DNA of 39,279 nt from Thermoplasmatota archaeon (GTDB taxonomy: Archaea; Thermoplasmatota; E2; DHVEG-1): assembly GCA_022848765.1 (NCBI GenBank), contig JAJISJ010000003.1, positions 1-39,279 of the forward strand, in the 5' to 3' direction. The notes under the pieces were generated by a model. That model did not search any database, was not told the DNA's origin, and was given only the letters and a program-made list of their open reading frames with translations. The position numbers and the translations under genes are program-made. Each line of letters opens with the position of its first letter. Positions within the stretch are counted from its first letter, which is position 1. Below, piece after piece: positions 19,136 through 27,886 of the stretch.

Positions 19136-19774
19136 ATGAAAAGATCATTTTGTAATAATATATGTAAAAATATCATAGCATCCTATAGTTTAAAAATAGT
19201 TCTAATTGTTACATTTATTCTTGCAATTTGGAAAGGACAATGGATATGGGTTATAGGTGGAATAATAGGTATAACACTAGGGTTTATACCAACTCTATTA
19301 AAAAAAGATATCAATGTTACACTTCCTTGGTCAATTGAATTACTTATTGCAGTAATACTAGCTTTACATATGGGGGGAGTACTTCTTAACGCATATTATG
19401 ATATACCAGGTTATGCAGATATAACCCAATTTTTTACATCAATACTAGTAGCTTTCTTAGCTTTCGCTATAATTTATATTTTTGATGAATATTGGGATGG
19501 TCTTAAAATGAATAAATACGCAATGGCATTTTTAGTAGTTGTAACAACAATGGCATCTGCAGTTATCCTTGAGTTTGTTAAATGGTTTAAAATATTTGGC
19601 AGAAAATCAGAAAGCGTAGAGCAAGTATTACTTAGTCTATTAATAAGTACAATTGCTGGAATTATAATGGCGTTAATAGGTGTAAATCTAATTAAAAAAG
19701 GAAAATTTAATGAAATGACTGAAGGATTTGAAGAAACAATTGATTCAAACATAATAAAAAAAATTAGTAAATAA
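19136..19774 (+). CDS. DUF2238/YjdF-like integral membrane protein
   Basis: A 212-residue protein with about six transmembrane helices, starting with a short basic N-terminus. The central part (ALHMGGVLLNAYYDIPGYADITQFFTSILVAF, with acidic residues and a histidine inside membrane segments, then IFDEYWDGLKMNK) resembles the YjdF/DUF2238 membrane family. Its function is not known. It lies 106 bases after the M28 gene and 105 before the DUF362 gene; I see no clear operon link. The assignment is by motif resemblance only. Confidence 0.6.
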   Translation: MKRSFCNNICKNIIASYSLKIVLIVTFILAIWKGQWIWVIGGIIGITLGFIPTLLKKDINVTLPWSIELLIAVILALHMGGVLLNAYYDIPGYADITQFFTSILVAFLAFAIIYIFDEYWDGLKMNKYAMAFLVVVTTMASAVILEFVKWFKIFGRKSESVEQVLLSLLISTIAGIIMALIGVNLIKKGKFNEMTEGFEETIDSNIIKKISK

Positions 19775-19846
19775 TTAAAAATATTTAAATATTGATTTCA
19801 TTGATCTGATTTTAAACTGGAAATTATTAAATATATTTCTCGGATG

Positions 19847-19860
19847 TATTTATATAAGTA
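19847..19860 (+). promoter_or_regulatory. TATA box of the DUF362-ferredoxin gene
   Basis: TATTTATATAAGTA lies 20-33 bases before ATG 19880, so the transcript probably starts at or within a few bases of the start codon (leaderless). Confidence 0.45.
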
Positions 19861-19879
19861 AATTTTTATTTCATTTTAA

Positions 19880-20968
19880 ATGGAAAAAAACAATAATGTT
19901 TCAAATGCTAAAGTAACTATAAAAAAATCTACTTATGAAAATTTAGAAATTGAATCATTAATTGAACCATTAGGTGGAATAGATAGTTTTATAAAAAAGG
20001 GAGAAAGAGTTTTATTAAAAACAAATCTTCTCAATGCAAGCGAACCTGAAAAATCAGTTGTTACTCATCCAAATTTTATTAAAAAAGTAGCTGAAGAAAT
20101 TTTAAAAATTGATGCAATTCCATTCATCGGAGATTCTCCTTCTGGTCCTTTTTCAAAAAGAAGATTAGATAAAGTATACAAGAAAAGTGGTATGATTAAA
20201 ATATCTAATGAATTAGGAATTGATTTAAATTATAATACAAAAACCCAAAAAATATCTATACCAAATGGTAAAAGATTGAAGAAGACATCCATATGTAATT
20301 TTGTGATTGAAGCTGATAAAATCATATCGCTACCAAAGTTAAAAACTCATTCATTAATGATAATGACACTTGCAACAAAAATCATGTATGGAGTAATACC
20401 AGGTTTAACAAAAGCACGGTATCATTCCATGTTTATTCGGAAAAAAGCGTTTTCAGAAATGTTGATAGATATTCTATCTATTATAAAACCTGATTTAATT
20501 GTAATGGATGGGATAATAAGTATGGAAGGTGATGGACCTGCTGGAGGAAACCCTGTTGAACTAGGTTTAGCACTTGCATCAGATAATTCATATGCTATTG
20601 ATCTTGCAGTTTGTGAGATATTAAATATTGAGCCAATAGGAATTCCAACATTAAAAGATGCAAAAATTAGAAAATTATGGCCGAAAAATATCAAATATCC
20701 ATTATTAAATCCAAATGATGTAAAATATGATACTTTCAAATTACCTTCTACTGCAGGTTATATTCTAACAGGAAAAAAAATTCCAGATAAATATCCAATT
20801 CCAAATAATAATTGTACAGCATGTGGTGAATGCGTTAAATTATGTCCAAAAAAAGTAATAAAAATTGATGAAAATATTGCAAAAATTGATTATTCAAAAT
20901 GTATAAGATGTTATTGTTGCCATGAGATATGTTCCTATAATGCAATAAAATTAGAAGTTAGGAACTAA
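19880..20968 (+). CDS. DUF362 protein with two C-terminal 4Fe-4S clusters
   Basis: A 362-residue cytoplasmic protein. Residues 1-300 are a DUF362 domain (VLLKTNLLNASEPEKSVVTHP, GDSPSGPFS, LKTHSLMIMTLATKIMYG, MDGIISMEGDGPAGG). The last 54 residues are a 2x[4Fe-4S] ferredoxin: CTACGECVKLCP (Cys312, 315, 318, 322) and CIRCYCCHEIC (Cys341, 344, 347, 351). DUF362-ferredoxin proteins are widespread in anaerobes; their reaction is not established, though electron transfer to a bound substrate is likely. It suggests an anaerobic lifestyle. ATG 19880 follows a well-placed TATA box. Confidence 0.85.
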   Translation: MEKNNNVSNAKVTIKKSTYENLEIESLIEPLGGIDSFIKKGERVLLKTNLLNASEPEKSVVTHPNFIKKVAEEILKIDAIPFIGDSPSGPFSKRRLDKVYKKSGMIKISNELGIDLNYNTKTQKISIPNGKRLKKTSICNFVIEADKIISLPKLKTHSLMIMTLATKIMYGVIPGLTKARYHSMFIRKKAFSEMLIDILSIIKPDLIVMDGIISMEGDGPAGGNPVELGLALASDNSYAIDLAVCEILNIEPIGIPTLKDAKIRKLWPKNIKYPLLNPNDVKYDTFKLPSTAGYILTGKKIPDKYPIPNNNCTACGECVKLCPKKVIKIDENIAKIDYSKCIRCYCCHEICSYNAIKLEVRN

Positions 20969-21077
20969 TAATACTCAGAATCTTCAATCTAAATATTAAT
21001 TTGTTATTGATTTTATAATTCTACGGAAATTATTTAAATTGATGAATTATTGATAATATAAAGGGGGTAAAAATATA

Positions 21078-22916
21078 TTGAAAAAACTTTTTATATTCAT
21101 AATAGTAACTATTTTTTCATTAAATAGTATTAGTATTGCTTCAGTTCAATTAGAAAATGATGAATCTTTAATTATAAAAACTATTGAATTTTCAAAACCA
21201 CAAATCGATTATTCAACAGGATATGGAAAAATTTTGATTGAAGAATCAAATAATGTAATAATTAATCCAAATAAACCTATATTACCTGTTTACAAAAAAA
21301 CATACATTTATCCTTATGGTACAAAAATAAATGAAATATATTTCAAAATAACTTCAAAAATAAATAAAGAAATCATCCTAAAAAATATTCAATACTCTCC
21401 AAATGTAAACCCACCTGAAAATCAACCTCAGAAAAAAGAAAATAATCAAAATAATCCTAATTATAATCCATTTGATTTTTATCCAAATAGCTGGTTTGAT
21501 TATGAAATATCTTCAGGTTTAAATAATGGAAAAAAATCCATTATTCTTAATTTAATAATTTACCCTATTAGATTTTATGAGGATATTTTTTATTATTTTA
21601 CATCCTGTGAAATAAAAATTGATATTGGCTATAAAGATAAACAAACTTCATTAGATGATGATATAGATTTAATTATAATTGGGCCTGAAGAATTCTCAGA
21701 TCATCTTCAAACATATATAGAACATAAAGAATCATATGGGATAAAAACAAGATTGATTACATTAGAATCAATATATGATGGTACTTATTTCCCGGTCAGT
21801 GGAAGAGATGAAGCTGAAAAAGTAAAATATTTTATAAAAAACTCTTTGGATAATTGGAATATATCCTATGTTTTACTTGTTGGTGGTAGAAAACCAGGTA
21901 TATTAGAAACTTGGTATACTCCTGTAAGATATGTTAATGTATTTTGGGCTGATGAGAATAGATACATGAGTGATCTATATTTTGCAGATATCTATGATAG
22001 TAACTATAATTTTTCAACATGGGATACTGATAATAACAATATCTTTAGTGAATGGCCTTCCAATGGATTTCTACAAGATGATTTAGATTTATATCCTGAA
22101 TTATATATTGGAAGATGGCCTTGTAGAAATATATTTGAGTTAAAAATAATTGTTGAAAAATCAATTCAATATGAAAATACTTATACCGATAATAAAATCG
22201 TTTTAGTAGGCGGAGATAATTTTGAAGATCCTGGTATTGAGGGTGAAATTGTCTGTGATAAATCTATAGATTTTTTACCTGGATTTGAATATGAAAAAGT
22301 ATATTCATCTGAAATGTCTGTAAATCCAGAAAATATCATGGATGGTTTAGGAGAAGGAGCATTATTTTTACATATGCATGGACATGGAAATCCAATTAAA
22401 TGGGGTACACATCCTCCAGAGAATTTTGAGGAATGGGAAGAAGGATTATACATAACAGATGTTCCATGGTTTTCAAATACGAAATATCCAATTACACTTA
22501 TTGGCGGTTGTCATACAGCTATGTTTAATGTAAGTAATTTCAATCGTCCTTGGACATATACATGGAGGATTATTCCAGAGGGATTAGGTTGGTGGTTTGC
22601 ACGAAAAATCAATGGAGGCGGTATTGCTACAATTGGTTATACTTGTTTTCCAGTAGCAGCTCCAGGGGAATACGGTGATTTGGATGGTGATGGAAATAAT
22701 GAACCAGATTGTATTGAATCAGGTTATGGTTATATACAATTACAATATCTCAAAGGTTATGGTATTGAAGGACTGGAAACATTAGGGGAATGTTGGAGTT
22801 ATGCAATAAATCAATATCTGAATGCTTATAAAATACCAAGTATGAGATGGCATCTTCATACATCTGAAGGTTTTGTATTATTAGGTGATCCAAGTTTAAA
22901 AATAGGCGGCTATTAA
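21078..22916 (+). CDS. Secreted gingipain-like (C25) cysteine protease
   Basis: A 612-residue exported protein from TTG 21078, with SD AAGGGGGT at 21060-21067. Signal peptide is residues 1-22. Residues about 25-190 are the beta-rich N-terminal part (ILPVYKKTYIYPYG); the C25 domain starts near 195 (DLIIIGPEEFSDHLQTYIEHKES) and continues through SGRDEAEKVKYFIKN, VLLVGGRKP and ELYIGRWPCRN. The catalytic pair is His436 in HMHGHGNPIKW and Cys478 in LIGGCHTAMF. An acidic DLDGDGNNEPD loop may bind calcium. The protein ends with the typical LLGDPSLKIGG. Family members cleave after Arg or Lys; specificity here is not readable. Its stop overlaps the stop of the convergent M14 gene by 3-4 bases. Confidence 0.88.
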   Translation: MKKLFIFIIVTIFSLNSISIASVQLENDESLIIKTIEFSKPQIDYSTGYGKILIEESNNVIINPNKPILPVYKKTYIYPYGTKINEIYFKITSKINKEIILKNIQYSPNVNPPENQPQKKENNQNNPNYNPFDFYPNSWFDYEISSGLNNGKKSIILNLIIYPIRFYEDIFYYFTSCEIKIDIGYKDKQTSLDDDIDLIIIGPEEFSDHLQTYIEHKESYGIKTRLITLESIYDGTYFPVSGRDEAEKVKYFIKNSLDNWNISYVLLVGGRKPGILETWYTPVRYVNVFWADENRYMSDLYFADIYDSNYNFSTWDTDNNNIFSEWPSNGFLQDDLDLYPELYIGRWPCRNIFELKIIVEKSIQYENTYTDNKIVLVGGDNFEDPGIEGEIVCDKSIDFLPGFEYEKVYSSEMSVNPENIMDGLGEGALFLHMHGHGNPIKWGTHPPENFEEWEEGLYITDVPWFSNTKYPITLIGGCHTAMFNVSNFNRPWTYTWRIIPEGLGWWFARKINGGGIATIGYTCFPVAAPGEYGDLDGDGNNEPDCIESGYGYIQLQYLKGYGIEGLETLGECWSYAINQYLNAYKIPSMRWHLHTSEGFVLLGDPSLKIGGY

Positions 22917-24067
22917 TATAACAATTTTTCTTCTACAATTATCCCCGATCTTTCACAAATATAAAGATTTACACCAACATGATTATAACATGCCGAGAGG
23001 ATATCATCTGGATTTGAGGGGGCGTATTCCCTACATAATTCCATCGTAAAAGAAAGGATACCTTGTTCTCTATACAACCAATTCTCAGAAGATCCAAGAG
23101 TACCTCCATATCTTGGAATTATATAATTTCTACCAGTGTATAGATAGTAATTATTTATTCTTGACATATTTTTGCCAATAGAAATAAATAAATCCTCATG
23201 AGGGGTAGGCTTACTAGTATGCATCCAAGGATAAATTATAACTTCACTAAAAGAATGAAAAGATAGTGAAATGCTAATATCTTGTTCTTCAACAAAATCT
23301 CTAACCGCTATTGTTTCATTTTCAGAAAAAGGATAAGGGCCTCTAAAATTAAAACTTGAGTCAAAAGTATTCATCATAAGATGATAATTGGTTGGTAAAA
23401 TATAATATAAAAACCAGTTGTCATCATAATTTCTATTTAGATTTACACCATATGATGTTATTTCATTACTTATCCCAAAAGGTCCATAATTAGGTACACA
23501 ATTCTTCCTTGAATTTGCTTCAACACCATCTGGATTTACCATTGGTATAATAAAAATTTGTGTATTATCAATTACTTCTCGTACTCTGTCTTCAGAAGGA
23601 TCTTCATCAATTATGCCATCATTATCATTATCAATTCCATCGATGGGATCCTCATTTATTAGTCCATCATTATCATCATCAGTGTTTTCTTTATAATAGC
23701 TATCTATCATATGGCGAATAAAATAAATTAAAACTTCAAAAGACGCTTTTTCATTTCCATGATGAGCTCCCATGAAAAGAACACCTGGTTCGTTCTCGTT
23801 TTGATTAACATTATCTGAAAGTTTTATCATCCAAATATCCCTTCCTTCAAATGTATATCCTATTGACTCTAATTTCATTATATCTGAATGATTCTCTTGA
23901 ATATTCTGCAGTAAATCTGTCATTTCAGAATAAGTAAAATAATGATATGGTGTATTAAACAAAGGTTTAATGTTATTTTTCGAAATTGAAGTACCTATTG
24001 TAGGATAAATTAATGAAAATAAAATTAAGATAAAAATAATTATTATTGATAAGATTTTTTTTTTCAT
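22913..24067 (-). CDS. Secreted M14 zinc carboxypeptidase with a calcium-repeat insertion
   Basis: A 384-residue exported protein (signal peptide residues 1-28). The M14 fold starts at YHYFTYSEMTDLL. Zinc ligands are His103 and Glu106 in HHGNE and His271 in SFHSFSEVIIYPW; substrate-binding residues lie in GVNLNRNYDDNW (Arg212), and the catalytic glutamate is Glu343 in FTMELCREY. Residues 128-160 carry an acidic insertion with DDDNDGLINED and DNDNDGIIDED, calcium-binding repeats also seen in the neighbouring metzincin-like proteases. It would trim C-terminal residues from peptides outside the cell. It lies 32 bases downstream of the metzincin-like gene on the same strand, probably one operon; GGAGAT lies about 11 bases before the ATG. 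Confidence 0.9.
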   Translation of the reverse strand: MKKKILSIIIIFILILFSLIYPTIGTSISKNNIKPLFNTPYHYFTYSEMTDLLQNIQENHSDIMKLESIGYTFEGRDIWMIKLSDNVNQNENEPGVLFMGAHHGNEKASFEVLIYFIRHMIDSYYKENTDDDNDGLINEDPIDGIDNDNDGIIDEDPSEDRVREVIDNTQIFIIPMVNPDGVEANSRKNCVPNYGPFGISNEITSYGVNLNRNYDDNWFLYYILPTNYHLMMNTFDSSFNFRGPYPFSENETIAVRDFVEEQDISISLSFHSFSEVIIYPWMHTSKPTPHEDLFISIGKNMSRINNYYLYTGRNYIIPRYGGTLGSSENWLYREQGILSFTMELCREYAPSNPDDILSACYNHVGVNLYICERSGIIVEEKLLY

Positions 24068-24099
24068 TAAATTTTATCTCCAATTAATTTAAACTTATT

Positions 24100-25647
24100 T
24101 TAAGGAAAATCTTCTTGAAATGAGGTAAGATCCATATCATTCCAATCATCAAAATCATTTCTACCGCGTGAACCATCTGAATAATCAACAATTTTATACA
24201 TATAACCGTAATTCATTACGCTTTTATATGGTCGCCATTTCCACCAGTTTTTCTGCCAGGGAGATTTGCCATTCTGATCATCACATCCAGGAGTATTTCC
24301 ATGAAATATTCCTAAGGTATGACCACATTCATGCATATAAGCACTCGCATAAACAATATCTCTATCTAACCATGGTAAACTTCTAGCTTTCTCATTTAAA
24401 CCATTACTTGAAATCTGAAAAGACCCACTACCAAAAGCATTTCCATTAGCCATTGAGCATTGATAGATTAAAACTCCGTAATGAAAAACACCTTTACGCC
24501 AGTTATTCTCATCATTATGTAAGAAGAAATCATTGTATATCTTATTAAGATCATTATCTGAACTAAACCAATCCGTGCTTGTTAATTCATCAAATGGTAT
24601 CATATCAGATCCAGAATCTTCCCAACTACCATCATCCAGATGATATACAACATTATGTTTATTATATGCAATTTGAAGTAATTCTTTTGCTCCTTCAGGC
24701 ATAATACTAGCAGGTTCACCATTTGGACCTGCCTCCATTTGATCAAGTTCAACAAATAGATCCTTCCTATAAGGATCTGAACCCAAATTGGCGGTTAGAA
24801 ATTCCTCATAATTATCTATACCATCATTATCTTCATCTATATTCCTATGATCTTCCCAAATATTGGGGTTATATCGCCAATCATGAATCCATGTAAAATT
24901 CTCCCAATCAATATTTTGGAAGTAACCCCATCTAAATTCCCATTCAATAGGAATTCCATCTCCATCAAAATCCTCACCAAGATTGTTTACAGTAGGATCA
25001 GTCTTAAAAACATTAACCTCCGTCCAATAGGGAATACCATCATTATCAAAGTCATTTTGATAAATATCAAAATATAATTCACAATCACGATTATTTTGAT
25101 AAAAACTATTATCATCACATCCGTTTAAACGTCCATAACCGCTTTTATCTAGGCCCCCCCAAAAAGGTATTAACCAATCATCTCCATCCCAATGACCTGT
25201 TTTTAAATTATAATATAAATCAACTTCATAGTTTTCTTCAAAATCCCCATAGTTTTCACTAAGATCGCATAATTTATCACCATTTGGACTTGAATCCCAT
25301 AGTTGTATCGTTATATTAACATAATCTTCTTCATCTGGAACATTTAATGTCGCAGACCATTGGGGATCATCAACTAATTTGGTATCATACCAAATTGGAC
25401 TAGTAAATTCCTCATCATTGATGTAAACTTTTACATAAAAATCAGGGTCACTTAATAAATCTATTTTGTCAATTGGAAAAAATCCTAAATCAGACTTTTC
25501 TAAAGTTCTAATTTGTTTGATTTCAACTGTAACACTTAAATCAATTAAAGGATCAATATCATCATCAATGTTTTCTGCTGAAACAAGAAAAACAATGTTT
25601 ATCATTAATAAACTTATTATTATACTTAAATATTTTTTATAATTCAT
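24100..25647 (-). CDS. Secreted metzincin-like metalloprotease with C2-like and calcium-repeat domains
   Basis: A 515-residue exported protein (signal peptide residues 1-24, ends FLVSA). A C2-like beta domain (about 34-150) is followed by calcium-binding repeats (NDFDNDGIPYWTE, DFDGDGIPIEWE, DEDNDGIDNYEE at 198-285) and a metzincin domain. The zinc site is the full consensus HECGHTLGIFH (439-449) with Glu440 as base, and the Met-turn is SVMNYGYM (Met478). It is the intact paralog of the gene at 10172-11719, also 515 residues. The ATG is preceded by GGGGAC (minus strand), the same SD as the gene at 8221. It is first gene of a likely operon with the M14 carboxypeptidase: an endopeptidase plus an exopeptidase. 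Confidence 0.88.
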   Translation of the reverse strand: MNYKKYLSIIISLLMINIVFLVSAENIDDDIDPLIDLSVTVEIKQIRTLEKSDLGFFPIDKIDLLSDPDFYVKVYINDEEFTSPIWYDTKLVDDPQWSATLNVPDEEDYVNITIQLWDSSPNGDKLCDLSENYGDFEENYEVDLYYNLKTGHWDGDDWLIPFWGGLDKSGYGRLNGCDDNSFYQNNRDCELYFDIYQNDFDNDGIPYWTEVNVFKTDPTVNNLGEDFDGDGIPIEWEFRWGYFQNIDWENFTWIHDWRYNPNIWEDHRNIDEDNDGIDNYEEFLTANLGSDPYRKDLFVELDQMEAGPNGEPASIMPEGAKELLQIAYNKHNVVYHLDDGSWEDSGSDMIPFDELTSTDWFSSDNDLNKIYNDFFLHNDENNWRKGVFHYGVLIYQCSMANGNAFGSGSFQISSNGLNEKARSLPWLDRDIVYASAYMHECGHTLGIFHGNTPGCDDQNGKSPWQKNWWKWRPYKSVMNYGYMYKIVDYSDGSRGRNDFDDWNDMDLTSFQEDFP

Positions 25648-25870
25648 ATTTTGTCCCCTAACTACTGATATTTCAAACCAATATTAATATATAAATCCTT
25701 TTTATATAAATATATCCTTAACAAATGTTAATGAAATATTAATTATATTTTCCAAATAAATATCATTTTTATAATAATTATTTCCAATCTGGACACAATT
25801 GAAACCCAAATTAAATATTTTTTCTTGAATAATCCCCTTTTTATATACAAGAATTATATTGTATTATTAA
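25648..25870. promoter_or_regulatory. Divergent promoter region
   Basis: The 223-base gap holds promoters in both directions. On the minus strand a TATA-like ATTTATATATTAATA lies about 45 bases before the SD GGGGAC of the metzincin gene. On the plus strand TTTATATACAAG near 25840 is about 25-30 bases before ATG 25871, implying a nearly leaderless methyltransferase transcript. Confidence 0.4.
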
Positions 25871-26446
25871 ATGAATAATGATACTTTCAAAAAAGCAAAA
25901 ATGTTCAATAATAAAGCATCAAGAAAAAAATCAAAAGCAAATAAAGTAATTGATATTATAAAAATAATGAAGGGTAATAAAATTGCTGACATTGGATCAG
26001 GGGGTGGGTATTTCACGATACGTTTTGCAAAACTAGTAGGTGATGAAGGTCATATCTATGCAATAGATACAAACTCTGAATTTTTAAAATATATAAAACT
26101 ACAAGCTGATAAAAATGATTTAAAAAATATTACAACCATTCAAGCTGATGACGATAAACCTAAACTACCAAAAGAAAAACTAGATTATATTTTTTTAAGA
26201 AATGTATATCATCATATCCCAAATAGATTAAAATATTTACAAATTTTAGGTGAGGGATTGGGAAAAGATGGAAAAATAATAATTATTGAGCATAACGGCT
26301 CCGGATATCTGAATTTTAACAAATTATTTGGACATTATATTAAACCTGAAATTATAAAAAATGAAATGAAAAAAGTAGGATATATAATAGATGAAGAACA
26401 TTATTTTATAACCCAACAGTCATTCACTATTTTCAAAATAAGATAA
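25871..26446 (+). CDS. Class I SAM-dependent methyltransferase
   Basis: A 191-residue soluble protein. The SAM-binding site is IADIGSGGGYFTIRFA (residues 38-53), followed by the acidic ribose-binding residue in IYAIDTNSEFL, the ADDDK motif, and the late strand motif DYIFLRNVYHHIPNR. The substrate is not readable; it resembles small ubiquinone/tocopherol-type or arsenite-type methyltransferases but lacks the extra cysteines of the latter. It is followed after 22 bases by a cation efflux transporter, possibly co-transcribed. Confidence 0.82.
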   Translation: MNNDTFKKAKMFNNKASRKKSKANKVIDIIKIMKGNKIADIGSGGGYFTIRFAKLVGDEGHIYAIDTNSEFLKYIKLQADKNDLKNITTIQADDDKPKLPKEKLDYIFLRNVYHHIPNRLKYLQILGEGLGKDGKIIIIEHNGSGYLNFNKLFGHYIKPEIIKNEMKKVGYIIDEEHYFITQQSFTIFKIR

Positions 26447-26468
26447 TGCCATAGGGGAATAATTTAAT

Positions 26469-27386
26469 ATGGTTGAAAAAATAGAAAAGAATCCTTTTTC
26501 TGAACATCTCTTTGAATATAGAAATGTTGAAAAGAAAAAACTGAGTCTTTCACTATTAATTACAACTATTGTAATGTTTGTTGAAATTATTGGTTTTTTT
26601 ACTACTAATAGTATTGCATTGTTAAGTGATGCTGGCCATATGTTTACCCATTCATTCGCAATTGCAATAAGTTTAATTGCAATTATTATTGCAAAAAAAC
26701 CTCCTTGTCATCATAGAACTTTTGGATTATATAGAGCAGAAATATTAGCAGCTTTTATCAATGGTATTTTTTTATTACTAGTTGTAATTTTAATAATTTG
26801 GGAAGCAATTCAAAGACTAATACACCCTGAAGAAGTTCTTGGTTTTCAAATGCTTTTTATTGCATTAATTGGACTTTTTGTAAACATAATCAGTATAGGA
26901 ATATTGCATGGAAGCCATAAAGAAAATATGAATATTCGCGGAGTTTTTTATCATATGATAGCAGATGCAATATCATCTGTGGGTATTATTTTTGCAGCAA
27001 TTATTATTCTTTTCACTGGATGGAATCTAATTGATCCATTAGTTAGTCTTTTAATATCAGGTTTAATATTATACTGGGCTTGGGGTATTTTAAAAGAATC
27101 TTCAAGAGTTTTACTTGAAACAGCTCCTAAAGGTTTAGATTGTGATATAGTAAAAAATGATTTGAAAAAAAATTTTTCAGAGATTAAAAATTTGAATAAT
27201 ATGCACCTTTGGGCTATAATACCAGAAATGATTGTATTCTCTGCTCATATATCTTTAAAAGAAGATCAAGATAACATTGATACTGAAAAATTAGTCACAA
27301 AAATAAATAAATATTTAGCTTCAAAATATAATATAATAGAATCAACAATTCAAATATCATCAGATGAAGATCTTTTAACTTGTTAA
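26469..27386 (+). CDS. Cation diffusion facilitator (CzcD-like) metal efflux transporter
   Basis: A 305-residue membrane protein with six transmembrane helices and a C-terminal cytoplasmic domain. Metal-site residues are in helix 2 (SDAGHMFTH: His57 and His61) and helix 5 (HMIADA: His162 and Asp166). In most CzcD/ZnT proteins the second helix-2 ligand is Asp; here it is His. The loop PPCHHRTFGLYRAEI matches the family signature with R-A-E before helix 3. It exports Zn2+ or a similar divalent metal. SD AGGGGA lies about 13 bases before the ATG. It stands convergent with the IscU-like gene, 12 bases apart. Confidence 0.9.
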   Translation: MVEKIEKNPFSEHLFEYRNVEKKKLSLSLLITTIVMFVEIIGFFTTNSIALLSDAGHMFTHSFAIAISLIAIIIAKKPPCHHRTFGLYRAEILAAFINGIFLLLVVILIIWEAIQRLIHPEEVLGFQMLFIALIGLFVNIISIGILHGSHKENMNIRGVFYHMIADAISSVGIIFAAIIILFTGWNLIDPLVSLLISGLILYWAWGILKESSRVLLETAPKGLDCDIVKNDLKKNFSEIKNLNNMHLWAIIPEMIVFSAHISLKEDQDNIDTEKLVTKINKYLASKYNIIESTIQISSDEDLLTC

Positions 27387-27398
27387 ATGATTTTTATT

Positions 27399-27878
27399 CT
27401 AAAGTTTATTTATTGTTTCATCAAAATATTTTTTTATAAAATCGATAATAATAGTTATCTCCTGGATTTTCTCCTTGTTTTCAATTTTAAGATAATACTC
27501 CTTTATAGCTGTTATAAATGCTAGAATTGCTGTTGGTGGGCAATGCCAATTTTTATCAGGAACCTTACCAAGTTCATCATTGATTAGTTTTAATAAATCA
27601 TCAAAAGTTTTATTTCCAATAATAATTTCATTCAATTTTTTTCCTTTGACTATCTCAGTTAGAACTGATGCAGATGCTATTGTTGCTGTACAACCTATTG
27701 TTTTAAACTTTATATCCTCAATTTTATCTTCTCTGATTTTAATATATATGTCTGTTCTATATCCATTAATAGGATTTTCTACACTAGAATATCCATCATA
27801 ATTTTTGATTACCCCAACGTTTCTTGGTCTCATAAAATGTTCTAATAATCTATCTTTTGTTATTTTCATTTTAACCAT
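27399..27878 (-). CDS. NifU/IscU-like Fe-S scaffold-family protein with altered active site
   Basis: A 159-residue protein of the IscU/NifU N-terminal family: HFMRPRNVGVIKNYDG, the middle block NPINGYRTDIYIKI, IGCTATIASASVLTE with Cys63, GKKLNEI, and the HCPPTAILAF motif with Cys113. In true scaffolds the middle block reads NPxCGD; here Cys and Asp are replaced by Asn38 and Tyr40, so one of three cluster-ligand cysteines and the assembly aspartate are missing. It may bind metal differently or deliver sulfur to a partner. It begins 8 bases after the adenylating enzyme on the same strand, so the two are probably co-expressed. ATG 27869 is an alternative start. Confidence 0.82.
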   Translation of the reverse strand: MVKMKITKDRLLEHFMRPRNVGVIKNYDGYSSVENPINGYRTDIYIKIREDKIEDIKFKTIGCTATIASASVLTEIVKGKKLNEIIIGNKTFDDLLKLINDELGKVPDKNWHCPPTAILAFITAIKEYYLKIENKEKIQEITIIIDFIKKYFDETINKL

Positions 27879-27886
27879 TTAAAAAA

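Noticed and set aside
20422-20739. 105-codon minus-strand frame inside the DUF362 gene
   Set aside because: Antisense shadow of a well-supported gene; no motif or start signal.
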